DNA from: Triglochin maritima
Lineage: Eukaryota > Streptophyta > Magnoliopsida > Alismatales > Juncaginaceae
DNA length: 64,000 nucleotides
NCBI GenBank assembly: GCA_963682175.1
Contig: OY821775.1
Location: forward strand, 12,744,501-12,808,500
Direction of reading: 5' to 3'
In this document: positions 45,551 through 58,439 of the stretch, one piece after another
Layout of the letters: each line of letters starts with the position of its first letter
Numbering within the stretch: position 1 is the stretch's first letter
Notes under the pieces: generated by a model
What the model saw: only the letters and a program-made list of their open reading frames with translations
Database searches by the model: none
What the model was told of the DNA's origin: nothing
Position numbers and translations under genes: made by a program

Positions 45551-48500
45551 TGTAGGATTTCGTGTCCCTATGTATGTATATATTTTAATTTTTTTAATAC
45601 AAACATACAAGATCGATTTCATATTTTCATTCATTTTGCGTACATGTATTTGTTTATTCTAATATCATGCATTCCTATACATATTAAAATAAACAAAGGA
45701 TAGAGGATCATACCCAAAGGTTCTCTAAAACCTTTCAGAAGATCCAGAGTTCCGTTGCTCGTCGAATCGCCCACTGATTCGCCTCCAACTGTTCACCAAA
45801 CTCTAAACAAGATTAGAGAGAAATGAGCTAGCCAATCAATCTCTAATTAGGCTTAGAATCTAGTTAATAATCCATTTTTAAGCTCCTGAGATTTCTATCT
45901 CCAAAACTTAAAACTATTAAGAGATTTTCGTGGTGATTAAGTGAGAGATTAATGACAGAAATAATTTACGCATTAACATAAACAAGTAGGATGAGGGGTC
46001 CTTTTATAGGCTCCCAAAACATCCTTATCAAGAATTATTCTCTAGTCATGATCTCTTGCTTATTCTCTCCTAAAATTAATCTCAAATTGCCACATAAGCA
46101 TCCTAAAAAACGTTTAATTAAATATGGAATTATTCCAACCCATGATCTAATTATTCTCTTACTAATTCAGGCAAAAATCGCACTGTTCGGTTGACCGAGA
46201 ATATTTCTCGGTTAACCGAACCATTCGGTTATAACAGATGTTCGATGGACCGTGAGCTAGACGGTCGACCGAATATGCATGAAAAAAATTCTCTAGAAAA
46301 ATTCGGATGATCCGCGTCTTGCTCGGTCGACCGTTGACCCACCAAAATTTCTCCTGACGAACATTCATCGGACGACTGTATCACCTTCGGTCTACCAAAA
46401 ATATTCCAAGATATTTTCTCTCGGTTGACCGTTCACGCTCGGTTGACCGAACCCAATTGTCGAGGCACTCCAGACAATTTCGGTCAATCAATTGTGCTTA
46501 CCCATTCCCCGTTCGGTTGACCGTTCCGAAGACACCTCGGTCGACCGAACCCTAAACGGTTCACCGCGTTTCACCCCGATTTTGCCTTTGTCAAATTTTG
46601 GATTTATTTCCAACAAAATTTGATCTTTTGGGGGTTTTAGCAAATTGATATCTTATGTAATATATTATCTTATATAATATTAAATTATATAACCGAACAC
46701 GTGTTATAACCGAATGGTTCAGTTGACCGAATAATACTCGGTCTACTGAACAAGAACGATTCTACCTGAATTATTAAGAGATTAATTAAATCATGGGTGG
46801 AATAATTCCAGATTTAATTAAAACGTTTTTTGTGGGTGATTAAGTGGCATTTAGAGATTAATTCTCTAGAAGAATCTGTATGAGAAAAATTCTCTAGAAG
46901 AATTCGGACGAACCACGTCGTTTAATCGGTTTACCTTTGACCCACCAAAATCGCTCCTTGAACATAGTCATCGGATGACCGGGTCACCTTCGGTCTACCG
47001 AAAATACTACTTCTCGGTTGACCCTTTCAATCAGTTAACCGAACCCGATTGTCCAGGCACTCTGGGCAATCTCGGTCAACCAATTGCGCTTACCCGTTCC
47101 CTATTCGGTTAACCGATCCGAAGATGCCACGGTCGACCGAACCATGAACGGTTCACCGTGTTTGACCCCGATTTTACATTTGTCAAATTTTGGATTTATT
47201 TCCAACAAAATTTGATCTTTTGGGGTTTTTAGCAAATTCATATCTTATGTAATATTATCCTATGTAAATTTAATTATTACACCCCATAATATATATACAC
47301 CTCATATGAATTTATTATGATTCTAATTATGTTAATTCTCATAACATATTGATTTTAATTAATTCACCACATGTGTCCCATTTTCATAAGAAACCCGACA
47401 CATCATATGAACTTAAAATCAAACCTCTTGTTTCCCAGTTTTGTGGTGTGACCTATGGGAGGATCTAAGCCTAATTGGCAGTGATATTAAACACTTAATA
47501 TCTCAGACTATAAGCGGTATCTAGCTACACATTATAGTCACCAAATTAGCATAGATGTCTTTGTTCCACCTGAACTAAAACATGATCCATTTAGTGATGT
47601 AAGTGCACCACTTGTGTCCGTCCCTTGCCTCCTGATATTAAGAATATACACAAAGTAGAAATGTGTCACCTTTGTATTATATTCATTTCTTGATCTCTTT
47701 AAGCTAATTATAACTATGTGACTTAACTCAAGTCACATTGTGCACATTATGATTTTGCTTTATCAAGGGGCCCACTAATATCATCACTCAATTAAGAGAG
47801 ACAATGATAATCATTTGACTAGCTATCTTTTCCAGTACAAGTCATGTTCAACCAACTATTGCCGTTATCACTACACTCATTGGTTGCTTTTGACAATAAT
47901 CAAATTAAACACTTCTTGAGTGAAAAGAAATAAGTCTCATATCTTAGAATCCAAGACACAGTAAAAACATTAATGACATGGCACACAATTCCATAATATT
48001 TTACTTGTTATGTCTATTCAATATATAAAAGTAATCTTTTCATCTTTTATATACTCGTGTCATCAATTATTTGTAGAGCTACAACAATCGATGACCAACA
48101 CGACAATCTTATCTCGGTGATTAATGTTCCATGTTAATTACCATGATTGTGAATAACTTTTGATTTATGTAAACCATTATCTTTTAGAGCTCTACGGTTA
48201 AGGACCAATCGTCTCTTCCTTAACACTTCCAAAAGACGAATACCATAATCAAGGAACAAAATGTTTGCACATTCAATTCATAATAATTGACATATAAAAG
48301 TAAAACTTTTAGAACACATTCCTTTCATCATGTTCAACCAACTATTGCATTTATCACTATACACATTGATAACTTTTGACAATAATCAAATTAAGCACTT
48401 CTTGAGTGAAAAGATATAAGTCTCATATCTTAGGATCCAAGACACAGTAAAACATTAATGACACGAAACACAATTCCATAATGTTTTACTTGTTCGGTCT

Positions 48501-50046
48501 ATTCAATATATAAACGTAATCTTTTCATCTTTTATATACTCGTGTCGTCAATTATTTGTAGAGCTATGATGCATTGCATACATTGCATCATATGCCTTTC
48601 ATTTAGATTACTTTTACATCAATAAATGCTACTAAGGTATGTGTTTAGTCTTATTTACAGAATACAGGGACCTGAATGCAATTTACCCACATCTCGAGCA
48701 TAAACGCGTGCAAAAGACTCATTTCTATCATAAAGACCAAGTTCAAGTTTATCAGGTTACAAATGGAAATGTATCCAAGCATAAAAGCATTCAAGATCTA
48801 ATTACAAAAAGAACAAAGACTTAAGCACAAAAGTAGTCGGGGACTTAATTGCAAAAAGTCAAGGACCTAATTGCAAATCACGAGTAGCTTTTATTATTAT
48901 GGAGAAAATCTAAAGAAAAATCAATGTGAATCTCCATATATATAAAGGAATTAATCCGGAGCTCAAAAGAATGGAAAGAATCAATCCAGACGCGCAAAGG
49001 ATGATCAAATCATACCATAAACACACAGGAAAAATCTGGATCGAATCCGAGCCAAAAAGGTGGCGATTCCGCCGCACCTCATGTACAAATTGCGGCGATT
49101 TAGCCGCACAAAAGTCGATCCGTGTGCTCAAATTTTTACCAATGCTGTATTGACGCGTGTACGTTCCATTTATATATTGGGATCCCTTGTATCGGCTATA
49201 AATAGCCCCGAGAACGATGGTAGAAGGGTCCTTGGCCTTAGACCTAGTTTTTAGTTGTTTTTATTTTCAGTTTTGTACTCTTCACATTAGTAATAAAATT
49301 CTGTCTTTTATTTCTTGTTTTTACTTTTCTTTTGTAATATCTCTAGGACCCCTTCCTCCCTCTATGAGTTTCTAACTCTCTCCAAAGGGTGGAGGTGACG
49401 GATTTAGGGTGAAGAGAAGAGAATGAATGTTATTATTTTAAGTTCGTGATTAGTATATTTTGATTACTTGAGTTTATGTTAAATCATTTATCATGTAATG
49501 CTTCATAACTAACATGATTTATTATAAGTTTCTGAATTCTTTAATCTAAATCCTAAATCTAAACCTCCACCCGACGGAATTCATCTCTTTGTTCTTGTTT
49601 TAGTTTTATTTGTTCTTGTTTCTTGCTTTAAATAATTAAAACCCAAAAATCTCAAAACCAACTTAACTCTTCTCTCCTTCTTTCCCCCAATTGAAATCAC
49701 ACTAATAACAAAATCTCTCCCTCCTTGTGTTCGACCCGTATTTGCCACGTCTCCATTGACGCCGTGCACTTGCGGTATAAACTTAATTCCCATCAAGCTA
49801 CAACAATCGATGACCAACACGACAATCTTATCTCGGTGATTAATGTTCCATGTTAATTACCATGATTGTGAATAACTTTTGATTTATGTAAACCATTATC
49901 TTTTAGAGCTCTACGGTTAAGGACCAAGTGCATCTTCCTTAACACTTCCAAAAGACGAATACCATAATCAAGGAACAAAATGTTTGCACATCTAATTCAT
50001 AATAATTGACATATAAAAGTAAAACTTTTAGAACACATTCCTTTCA
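45551..50046 (-). repeat. LTR family B copy 1, rearranged, with nested solo LTR
   Basis: Starts TGTAGGATTTCG and ends ACATTCCTTTCA; flanks ATATG (45546-45550) and ATAGG (50047-50051) fit one 5-bp duplication with one mismatch. An internal terminus CCTTTCA at 48328 is followed by a second, partial copy of the end region (48329-48566 plus 49801-50046), so part of the LTR is duplicated. About 46694-46850 is inverted relative to the rest, and the palindrome-rich part occurs twice. Exact CGGTCGACCG at 46262, 46324, 46538 and 47130. No coding sequence. Confidence 0.75.
48567..49795 (+). repeat. Solo LTR, family C, nested in LTR B1
   Basis: 1229 bp, TGATGCATTG...TTCCCATCA, with a perfect target duplication AGCTA (48562-48566, 49796-49800). 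Its last 70 bp match the LTR end at 54570-54645. CTATAAATAG at 49196-49205 is the likely TATA box. Because it splits LTR B1, it is the younger insertion. Confidence 0.85.
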
Positions 50047-51218
50047 ATAGGATGGGGTAAATTTAGTTTTGAGAGTGGGTAATTTGATTTAATAGGACAG
50101 TTACATTAGGTTTAATTACTTTAACATAGCAATAACAGGGTAAATGAGATTAAATAAAAGGAATTAAAATATTTATTATTACATGTACGTCAAACCCAAC
50201 CTTCTTGCAGAGCTCCACAAGCTCCCTCTGGGTCTCGATCCTCAACCCATTCCTCGACACAATCATAATTGTTTTACGGTTTAGGGTTTATGAAATTGCA
50301 TCCGACTTAGATTCAAGTAACTCAACCTTAAATACCTTAGACATTGGATCACCTCCAATGATTGTTCGTGAGATTAAAACAACTCCTCTCCAAAGAAAAC
50401 ATAAAATTACATTGTTTCTTGTTTCCTACCAAATGCATCCATTAGCAAAAGATCTTTTTTGGGCACTTCACGTAGAATTCTGTTTACAACTTTTTCCAAC
50501 GGTTTACGGTTTACATAAAATGAGGAACGTATATCAACCATGTTATTCAATAGCAGGGTAAATCTAGTGGATTCTAGTATGATAAATCAAGCCTGGTAAT
50601 CGTAATTGATTGGCGGGGGAAGTTGAATTCAACACCAAGATAGCCTTAAATACTAGACGAGGTAAGTGGAATACAATAGCAGTGTACCCCCAAATTATAG
50701 AGTTGATAAATTGAATTCAACAACAGTGTAACCCTAATTGATAAATCCAAATGGTAAAAGGGATGATAGATTGGGCTAAATTTAGTTTCAAGAATGGGTA
50801 ATTTGATTCAATAGGACGGGTACATTGAATTTATTTACTTCAACTATAGACTTTATCCTAACATTACTAGGTCGGCCTTTGTTCTTCACCAAATTAGGGT
50901 CAAAGACCTTCAGCGGTGCCCTTGTAGTTTAGTTAGACAGTGATCCATTTAGATGAAAAATATTTGCAGCTAGTGTTTATGTGAGGGGAGGAAGAGTTGC
51001 ACCCTTTTAGTTTTACTTTTGTAGATGTTATGTGATTGACATCATATCACGCATATGTTTGTGTCTTATATCCTTTATTTTTAGCCTAAGCAATGCTACG
51101 TAACGCGTTTTATGTCTATGTTTCGGAAATAAACATATTTAAGAAGAAGGAACTCAAAAAGGACTTAAAAGCAAGGAAAATGACCAAGTTACAACACTTA
51201 TGGACTACGATGCAAGAG
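50047..51218. repeat. Degenerate phrase repeat, right part, and flank
   Basis: Continuation of the array at 44870 (GGTAAATTTAGTTTTGAGAG, GGGTAATTTGATTTAATAGG, AACCCTAATTGATAAATCC) to about 50860, with a unique insert at 50205-50540 and plain AT-rich DNA after 50870. No gene recognised. Confidence 0.5.
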
Positions 51219-51223
51219 AGAAA

Positions 51224-53470
51224 TGAAAGAATGTGTTCTAAAAGTTTTACTTTTATATGTCAATTATTATGAATTGGATGTGCAAACATTTTGTTCCTTG
51301 ATTATGGTATTTGTCTTTTGAAAATGTTAAGGAAGAGATGTTTGGTCCTTAACCATAGAGCTCTAAAAGATAATAGTTTACATAAATTAAAAGTTATTCA
51401 CAATCATGGTAATTAACATAGAACATTAATAACCAAGATAAGATTGTTGTGTTAGTCATAGATTGTTGTAGCTCTACAAATAATTGACGACACGAGTATA
51501 TAAAAGATGAAAAGATTATGTTTATATATTGAATAGACCTAACAAGAAACATTATGGAATTGTGTTTCGTGTCATTAATGTTTTACTTTGTCTTGGATTC
51601 TAAGATATGAGACTTATATCTTTTCACTCAAGAAGTGCTTAATTTGATTATTGTCAAAAACTATCAATGAGTATAATGATAAAGGCAATAGTTGGTTGAA
51701 CATGACTCGTGCTGGAAAAGATAGATAGTCAGACGATTATCGTTGCCCCTCTTAATTGAGTAATGATATTAGTGGGTCCCTTGATATCGTTGCCCCTCTT
51801 AATTGAGTAATGATATTAGTGGGTCCCTTGATATCGTTGCCCCTCTCAATTGAGTAATGATATTAGTGTGTCCCTTGATAAAGCAAAATTATAATGTGCA
51901 CAATGTAACTTGAGTTAAGTTACATAGTTATAATTAGCTTAGAGAGATCAAGAAATGAATATAATACAAAAGTGATACATTTCTACTTTGTATATATTCT
52001 TAATATCACGAGGCAAGGGACGGACACAAGTGGTGCACTTACATCACTAAATGGATCGTGTTTTGTTCGAGTGGAAGAAAGACATCTATGCTAATTGGGT
52101 AACTATAATGTGTAGCTAGATACCGCTTATAGTTTGAGATATTAATTTAATATCGCTGTCAATTTCGCTTTGATCCTCCTATAGGTCACACCACAAAACT
52201 GGGAAACAAATAGCTTGATTTTGAGTTCATTTGATGTGTCAGGTTTCATGTGAAAAATGGACACATGTGGTGAACGAATATAATCAATATGTCGTGAGAA
52301 TTGACATAATTAGAATCATAATAAATTCATATGAGGTGTGTATATTATGGGCTGTAATAATTTAATATTACATAAGATATGAATTTGCTAAAACCCCCAA
52401 AAGATCAAATTTTGTTGGAAATAAATCCAAAATTTGACAAAGGCAAAATCGGGGTCAAACACGGTGAACCGTTCAGGGTTTGGTCGACCGAGGTATCTTC
52501 AGATCGGTTAACCGAATGGGGAACGTGTAATCAAAATTGGTTGACCGAAATTGTTTAGAGTGCTTGGACAATCGGGTTCGGTTAACCGAGTGTGAACGGT
52601 CAACCGAGAAAACGTATTTTCGGTAGACCGAAGGTGACACAGTCATCCGATGACTATGCTCCAGGAGAAATTTTGGTGAGTCAGCGGTCGACCGAAGAGA
52701 AGACGTGGTTCGTTCGAATTTTTCCAGAGATTTTTTCTCATGCGGATTCGGTCGACCGTCTAGCTCACGGTGCACCGAACACGTGTTAAAACCGAATGGT
52801 TCGGTTAACCGAGAAAAATTCTCGGTCAACCGAATAGTGCAATTTTTGCCTGAATTATTAAGAGATTAATTAGATCATGGGTGGATTAATTCCAGATTTA
52901 ATTAAAACGTTTTAGAGTATGCTTATGTGGTAATTAAAGATTAATTTTAGGAGAGATTAAGTAAGAGATCATGACTAAAGAATAGTTCGTGATAAGGATG
53001 CTTTGGGAGTCTATAAAAGGACTCATCATCCTACTTATTTATGTTAATGCGTAAATTATTTCTCTCATTAATCTCTCACTTAATCACCACGAAAATCTCT
53101 TAATAGTTTTAAGTTTTTGAGATACAAATCTCATGAGCTTAAAGAGGGGTTATTAGCTAGATTCTAAGCCTAATTAGAGATTGATTGGCTAGCTCATTTC
53201 TCTCTAATCTTGTTTAGAGTTTGGTGAACACTTGGAGGCGAATCGGCGGACGATTGAACAGGTAACGCGACTCCGGATCTTCAAACGGTTTTAGAGAACC
53301 TTTGGGTATGATTCTCTCTTTGTGATTTATTTTAATATATGTAGGATTGCATGATATTAGAATAAACCCAAAGTAATGTACATAACAATTGTTGAAAATA
53401 TGAAATCGATTTTGTATGTTGTATTAAGTTTTTTAAAATATATACATACATAGGGACACGAAATCCTTCA
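51224..53470 (+). repeat. Solo LTR, family B copy 3
   Basis: 2247 bp, TGAAAGAATGTGTTC...GAAATCCTTCA. Flanks AGAAA and AGAAT fit a 5-bp duplication with one change. Exact CGGTCGACCG at 52685 and 52749, with GGTTAACCGA and GGTTGACCGA variants around them. CTATAAAA at 53011 is a probable TATA box, placing the palindrome cluster about 170-560 bp upstream, in U3. Confidence 0.8.
51738..51878. repeat. Three tandem 47-bp units inside LTR B3
   Basis: Units start TATCGTTGCCCCTCT at 51738, 51785 and 51832; other family B copies have one unit. Confidence 0.9.
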
Positions 53471-53475
53471 AGAAT

Positions 53476-54865
53476 GACTTGAATGTAAACCCAAAATGAC
53501 TAATTTGAAAAATCAAGCACTCCACACCATCACGAGGAGTATTTTGACAATTGGATTTGGGTCTCAACTCACACAACCGATTAGGGTGCACTCCAGGAGA
53601 AGAAACAAAGCTACTGAGAAGTCATAAGAAACTGAGCCGGATCCAAGAGATCTAGACCGCCAATTGGCGGTCCATTTGTCTCCAGATCTGACCTGTCTTC
53701 TATCGGATGTGTATTAAGGTGTTTTATGTTATATTTGGTATGTATTTAGTCTCATACCGGGGGATTGTCTCCGGTTACCTTTTTTATGGCTATAAATAGA
53801 ACTTTTTATCATCCTTTGTAAAACATCTCCTCTCTTAGTGGTCATCCTCTCTACTAGGAGTAAAGCCTTGGAGCAAAACTCTAGTGGAAAGAGACTACTT
53901 GTAATGTGAGTGAGCAATAAAAATGTTTTGTTAGTTAATTGTTGTTTCTTTTAGTTCTTTGCATAATTAGTTAATCTTGTTTGTTTTAATCTTCGTAGTA
54001 TTTATTAGTATGTTTCTTTTCCTTAATATGAATGTTAGATTAATAATGTGTGAGTAGTTTCATCCCCCTTTGGGGGTGGAGTTGATGTTTATACATGTCA
54101 TGTAGAATGAAATGAATGCTTAATGTTGTTGTATATGAGAAATGTTAGAATGCTTGTTTGAATTAAAGAGAATACTTAACTTGATGGTTTCTGCCATAAT
54201 CTTTAGGTACATTCCATGCTTATTTAGGTTCTTAATAACAAACTTGTCTTGCTCATATTAATCACTTAGGTTAGTGATTTGGATGAAGGTTTTGTCATGA
54301 TGTACTTCTTATGCATAACAAGCACTACATACACTTGTGCTTATTGAATGCATTCATCACCACTTATTTCATGTGTACACACACTTCACCCCTTAGGGGT
54401 TTTCCATTCCTGATTTCTAGCTTCTTTTATTAGTCACTTAGTTTAGTTCTATTTCGTCTCCTGCTTTCATTTTCTTTGTTTGTTTCATGATAGTTTAGTG
54501 TAGTTAGTTTAGTTTAATGAATCTCTTCTCCCTTTTTTCCCACTTGCCTTCGAACAAATCAGAGTTGACACACCTTCTCGTGGACACGACCCGTACTTGT
54601 CGTGTCTTCACTGACGTCGTACACTTGCAGTTAAACTTAAATTCAATAAAGTTTTTGGTGCCGTTTCCAGGGAGGTGCTTTGTCCAGACATTGGTTTGGA
54701 CGATTTGAGTAGGTTTAATCTTTTGTTTTTAGTTTGTTTTTGTTTCAGGGACATTGAAGCATTAAGGGGACACACCAAGAGAAATTGTGAGCAAAGATCA
54801 GTTCTTTGGACCGCCAATCAACGGTCTGGAACGACCAACTGGCGCCCTGGTGAGCTGATTTTGCT
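53476..54865 (+). mobile_element. Family C LTR end, tRNA-Asp-type primer site and leader, truncated
   Basis: Sequence up to about 54645 matches the end of the family C solo LTR (ACGACCCGTACTTG..., CTTGCAGTTAAACTTAA). It is followed at 54656-54673 by TGGTGCCGTTTCCAGGGA, a degenerate form of the TGGCGCCGTTGCCGGGGA site complementary to tRNA-Asp used by Athila/Tat-type Ty3 elements. The leader then stops where LTR B4 begins. CTATAAATAG at 53790-53799 is conserved with the solo copy. The left boundary is uncertain. Confidence 0.65.
54656..54673 (+). other. Primer binding site, tRNA-Asp type, degenerate
   Basis: TGGTGCCGTTTCCAGGGA differs at four positions from the standard tRNA-Asp complement. 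Confidence 0.65.
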
Positions 54866-55902
54866 CCATAATATACACACCTCATATGAATTTATTATGA
54901 TTCTATTTATGTCAATTCTCATGACATATTGATTTTATTCGTCGACCACATGTGTCCTTTTTTCACATGAAACCCGACACATCAAATGAACTCAAAATAA
55001 AGCTTCTTGTTTCCTAGTTTTGTGGTGTGACCTATAGGCGGATCTAAGCTAAATTGGCAGCGATATTAAACAATTAATATCTCAAACTATAAGCGGTATC
55101 TAGCTACACATTATAGTTACCCAATTAGCATAAATGTTTTTGTTCCACTCGAACTAAACACGATCCATTTAGTGATGTAAGTGCACCACTTGTGTCCGTC
55201 CCTTGCCTTATGATATTAAGAATATATACAAAGTAGAAATGTATATTTGTATTATATTCATTTCTTGATCTCTCTAAGCTAATTATAACTATGTAACTTA
55301 ACTCAAGTTACATTATGCACATTATAATTTTGCTTTATCAAGGGGCCCACTAATATCATTACTCAATTAAGAGGGGCAATGATAATCGTTTGACTAACTA
55401 TCTTTTCCAGCACGAGTCATATTCAACCAACTATTGGTTTTATCACTATACTCATTGTTAACTTTTGACAATAATCAAATTAAGCACTTCTTGAGTGAAA
55501 AGATATAAGTCTCATATCTTAGGATTCAAGACACAGTAAAACATTAATGACACGAAACACAATTCCATAATGTTTTACTTGTTATGTCTATTCAATATAT
55601 AAACGTAATCTTTTCATCTTTTATATACTCGTGTCGTCAATTATTTGTAGAGCTACAACAATCGATGACCAAACACGACAATCTTATCTCGGTGATTAAT
55701 GTTCCATGTTAATTACCATGATTGTGAATAACTTTTGATTTATGTAAACCATTATCTTTTAGAGTTCCACGGTTAAAGACCAAGCATCTCTTCCTTAACA
55801 CTTCTAAAAGACGAATACCATAATCAATGAACAAAATATTTGCACATCCAATTCATAACAATTGACATATAAAAGTAAAATTTTTAGAACACATTTCTTT
55901 CA
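54866..55902 (-). repeat. LTR family B copy 4, truncated
   Basis: Starts abruptly at CATAATATACAC, in the middle of the LTR, and runs to the family B end ACATTTCTTTCA. The palindrome-rich half is missing. Confidence 0.8.
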
Positions 55903-57299
55903 TTTATATCCATAGAACTCTAGTAGAATACCCATGATTGCGTTGCATATATTAATAAATTTGGAAAATAAATTTCAAATTTCTGCAAATGGGCATGTTA
56001 ATTAGACTTTTTCAAAATTTATAGAGAGAAAATAGTAGGTGTCCAAAATAGTCCAGCTGTAACGGGAATCGGGAAGATGAGCTTCCTTGAATAATAAAGC
56101 TGATGTTAATATGCACATATATAGCATGTGTATATATGCGATAAAGACAAAACTATTAAAACCTCGCCTTCACCTTCAGCTGGGTAGAAACAGTTCCCCG
56201 TTAATCCAAAAGCTAGGAATTGGAGTTGTTGCTCTTCTCACTTCTCAGACATTGAAGGTGTTTATACTTGAGGAGGTTGCTAGACTTTCGATGATGTGAC
56301 AAGCTTGAGTAATTTAAAAGGATTTGATTACGTTGAGTTAATTAATGACCCTTGTCGACGAGGCAATCCAATTAGTAACCAGTTTGCTATATATTCTGAA
56401 GGTCCAAAACTACAGAAACTCAACAAAAAAAACACCTACTACAAGAATATCTTTCACTTTTAGGACTTTTGATTTGAAGCTACAACAGCTGGCAAATGTG
56501 ATATATATACATATAGATACGGCAGATCTAGATATGAATGTCCTTTGCAGGTATCAGACTGAAGTTGCTTGGAAGCACATGTAGGGTTCTAGCTCGATTT
56601 GCTCAATCAACGTGGTCGGGACTCGGGATAGGTGACTTGCAGAGTTGATCATAAATTACATCTGCGAGAAAGAAAGAAAAAGAATCATTGGTGAAATAAT
56701 TAGCGAATAAGATCACATCCATAGACCATGAAAATGCAGAGTACCGAAATAATTATGTGAGATTTCTTAGAGGTTCCACTAGATAAGATTTTTAAACGTA
56801 TTGTTACTGATCTAAATCCTAAGAGTTGAATCATTAGTACAATACTAAACTACATTGTTGAAAGACTTGAGATAGTTAAAACTAACGATCGAATTCTAAC
56901 TATTTGGTTCGCATGTTTGAAATTTTAAATGAGATAGTGGAGTAGATAAAATTAAGAGAAGAACTACATTATTTTTGTACCATTATACTACCTAAAAGTG
57001 TTTGAACCAAGCAACGACATCCCCAACTGAAAAATGTAGAATTAATGAATTTCGACAAGATCCAAAATTTTCCTCTTCCATGGAAAAACATGGTTGGGGT
57101 ATATGAGAACAAAAAGGTTATTGCATGTTGAAGACAACCAAATCACACTCTCCCCAAGTGAATATAAGCTACATGTCAGACCAGCTAAGATTGCTAGCTA
57201 CAAGTTACGACCCTTCAGTTCATGATCTCATAGAAAGAATCTAATCAGATTGTGGGACCATCTAATGAACAAATAAATCTTCTGTTTTGCAAAAAAACA
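55903..57299. other. Stretch without recognised gene
   Basis: Short open frames at 56087-56299 and 56345-56584 are AT-rich with no recognised domain; the first could be a coding relic. Also contains the inverted repeat copy at 56735-56806. Confidence 0.4.
56735..56806 (-). repeat. Dispersed inverted repeat, right copy
   Basis: Inverted partner of 43238-43314, about 13 kb away. Homology stops sharply at both sides. Confidence 0.75.
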
Positions 57300-57645
57300 G
57301 TTTTACCTTGGGTGAGTGAGACGAAAGGAAATTACCTAGGTTGGGTAGAAATGTAGAATATAGGAGACTTACTTAGGTTGGGTAAACCACAATAAAATTA
57401 CTGAAGTTGTATGAGAAAATGACCTAGTTCAGGTAAATTACAATAAAGTGGGAACGACCCAAGAAATTACCTAGAACGGGTAAAGCACAATAAAATCAAT
57501 TATATTTGTAATGACCCTAAATTTATCCAAGTTGAGTAAAATACAAGAAAATTACCAGATGGGTTTAAATACAAGAAATAACCTAGGTTGCATTAGACAT
57601 GTGAAATGGCTTAGGTTGCTTAATCTACTTATAAATGGTTAAAAA
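57300..57645. repeat. Degenerate about 28-bp phrase repeat, locus 2
   Basis: Variants of GAAATTACCTAGGTTGGGTA and AAAATACAAG repeated roughly ten times with indels. Same vocabulary as 19840-20650. Confidence 0.55.
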
Positions 57646-57864
57646 CATGTAAAACGGAAGGCAGTGGAATTAGCATCTGAACTCTGAAGTGGTGTTTCCC
57701 TTAATAGGCATTGGACCAATGCCTAATATAACAACAAATATATATAAGTGGACCTCTGGCCCAAGATGGAGTGAGTGGGAGGATGTAAATGTTGTAATTT
57801 GTGTAATCGGGTTTAGATCCGAATGTACCTATTTTGTGTGATTGGGTGTGCCATCTGTTATGGC

Positions 57865-58269
57865 TAGGGGTATAAATGGGACGGGTAATATCCGTATATC
57901 CGGTCACCCACCTGTCATGTACGAGTATAAAAAATCAAATCCGTTTAAAAATTCATACTCGTATACCTATATCTGTTTATTTGGTTTATAAACAGGTCGG
58001 GTACGGGATACGTATTACCCGTACCTGTATACACGTTAAGATATTATATATATATATATAATATAATTTTTATATACTATATATCATATACTTTTGTTTA
58101 TAATTTTTTTATATATCATGTTTTTTATATATTATATATTATATTTGTCCTGCTCGTTTACCTGCTCATACCCGCTAAGTTAGCGAGCATGGGTACAAAT
58201 GTTTCGTACCTGCTAATTTAGCCGGGTATGAATACAGGTAGAAGCAAACCCGATTTGTTTACGCCCCTA
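57865..58269. mobile_element. hAT MITE, TAGGGGTATAAA type
   Basis: 405 bp. Left TAGGGGTATAAATGGG, right TTTACGCCCCTA inverted. 8-bp flanks GTTATGGC (57857-57864) and GTTACGAC (58270-58277) differ only by two transitions. The interior has GGGTA/CCCGTA words and a TA-rich core. Confidence 0.75.
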
Positions 58270-58439
58270 GTTACGACGATAAGGATCATAAATTTTGTCT
58301 AATGAGTTGTAACAAGTTGTTACTAACAACCTTACTCTACAGATTCCTATTTACTCATTAGATGATTTTAGTCTTGGGAATTGGATCACATCACGCTCAT
58401 TCGTATGTTTGGGAATTGAAATGAGATTATACCGACCAA

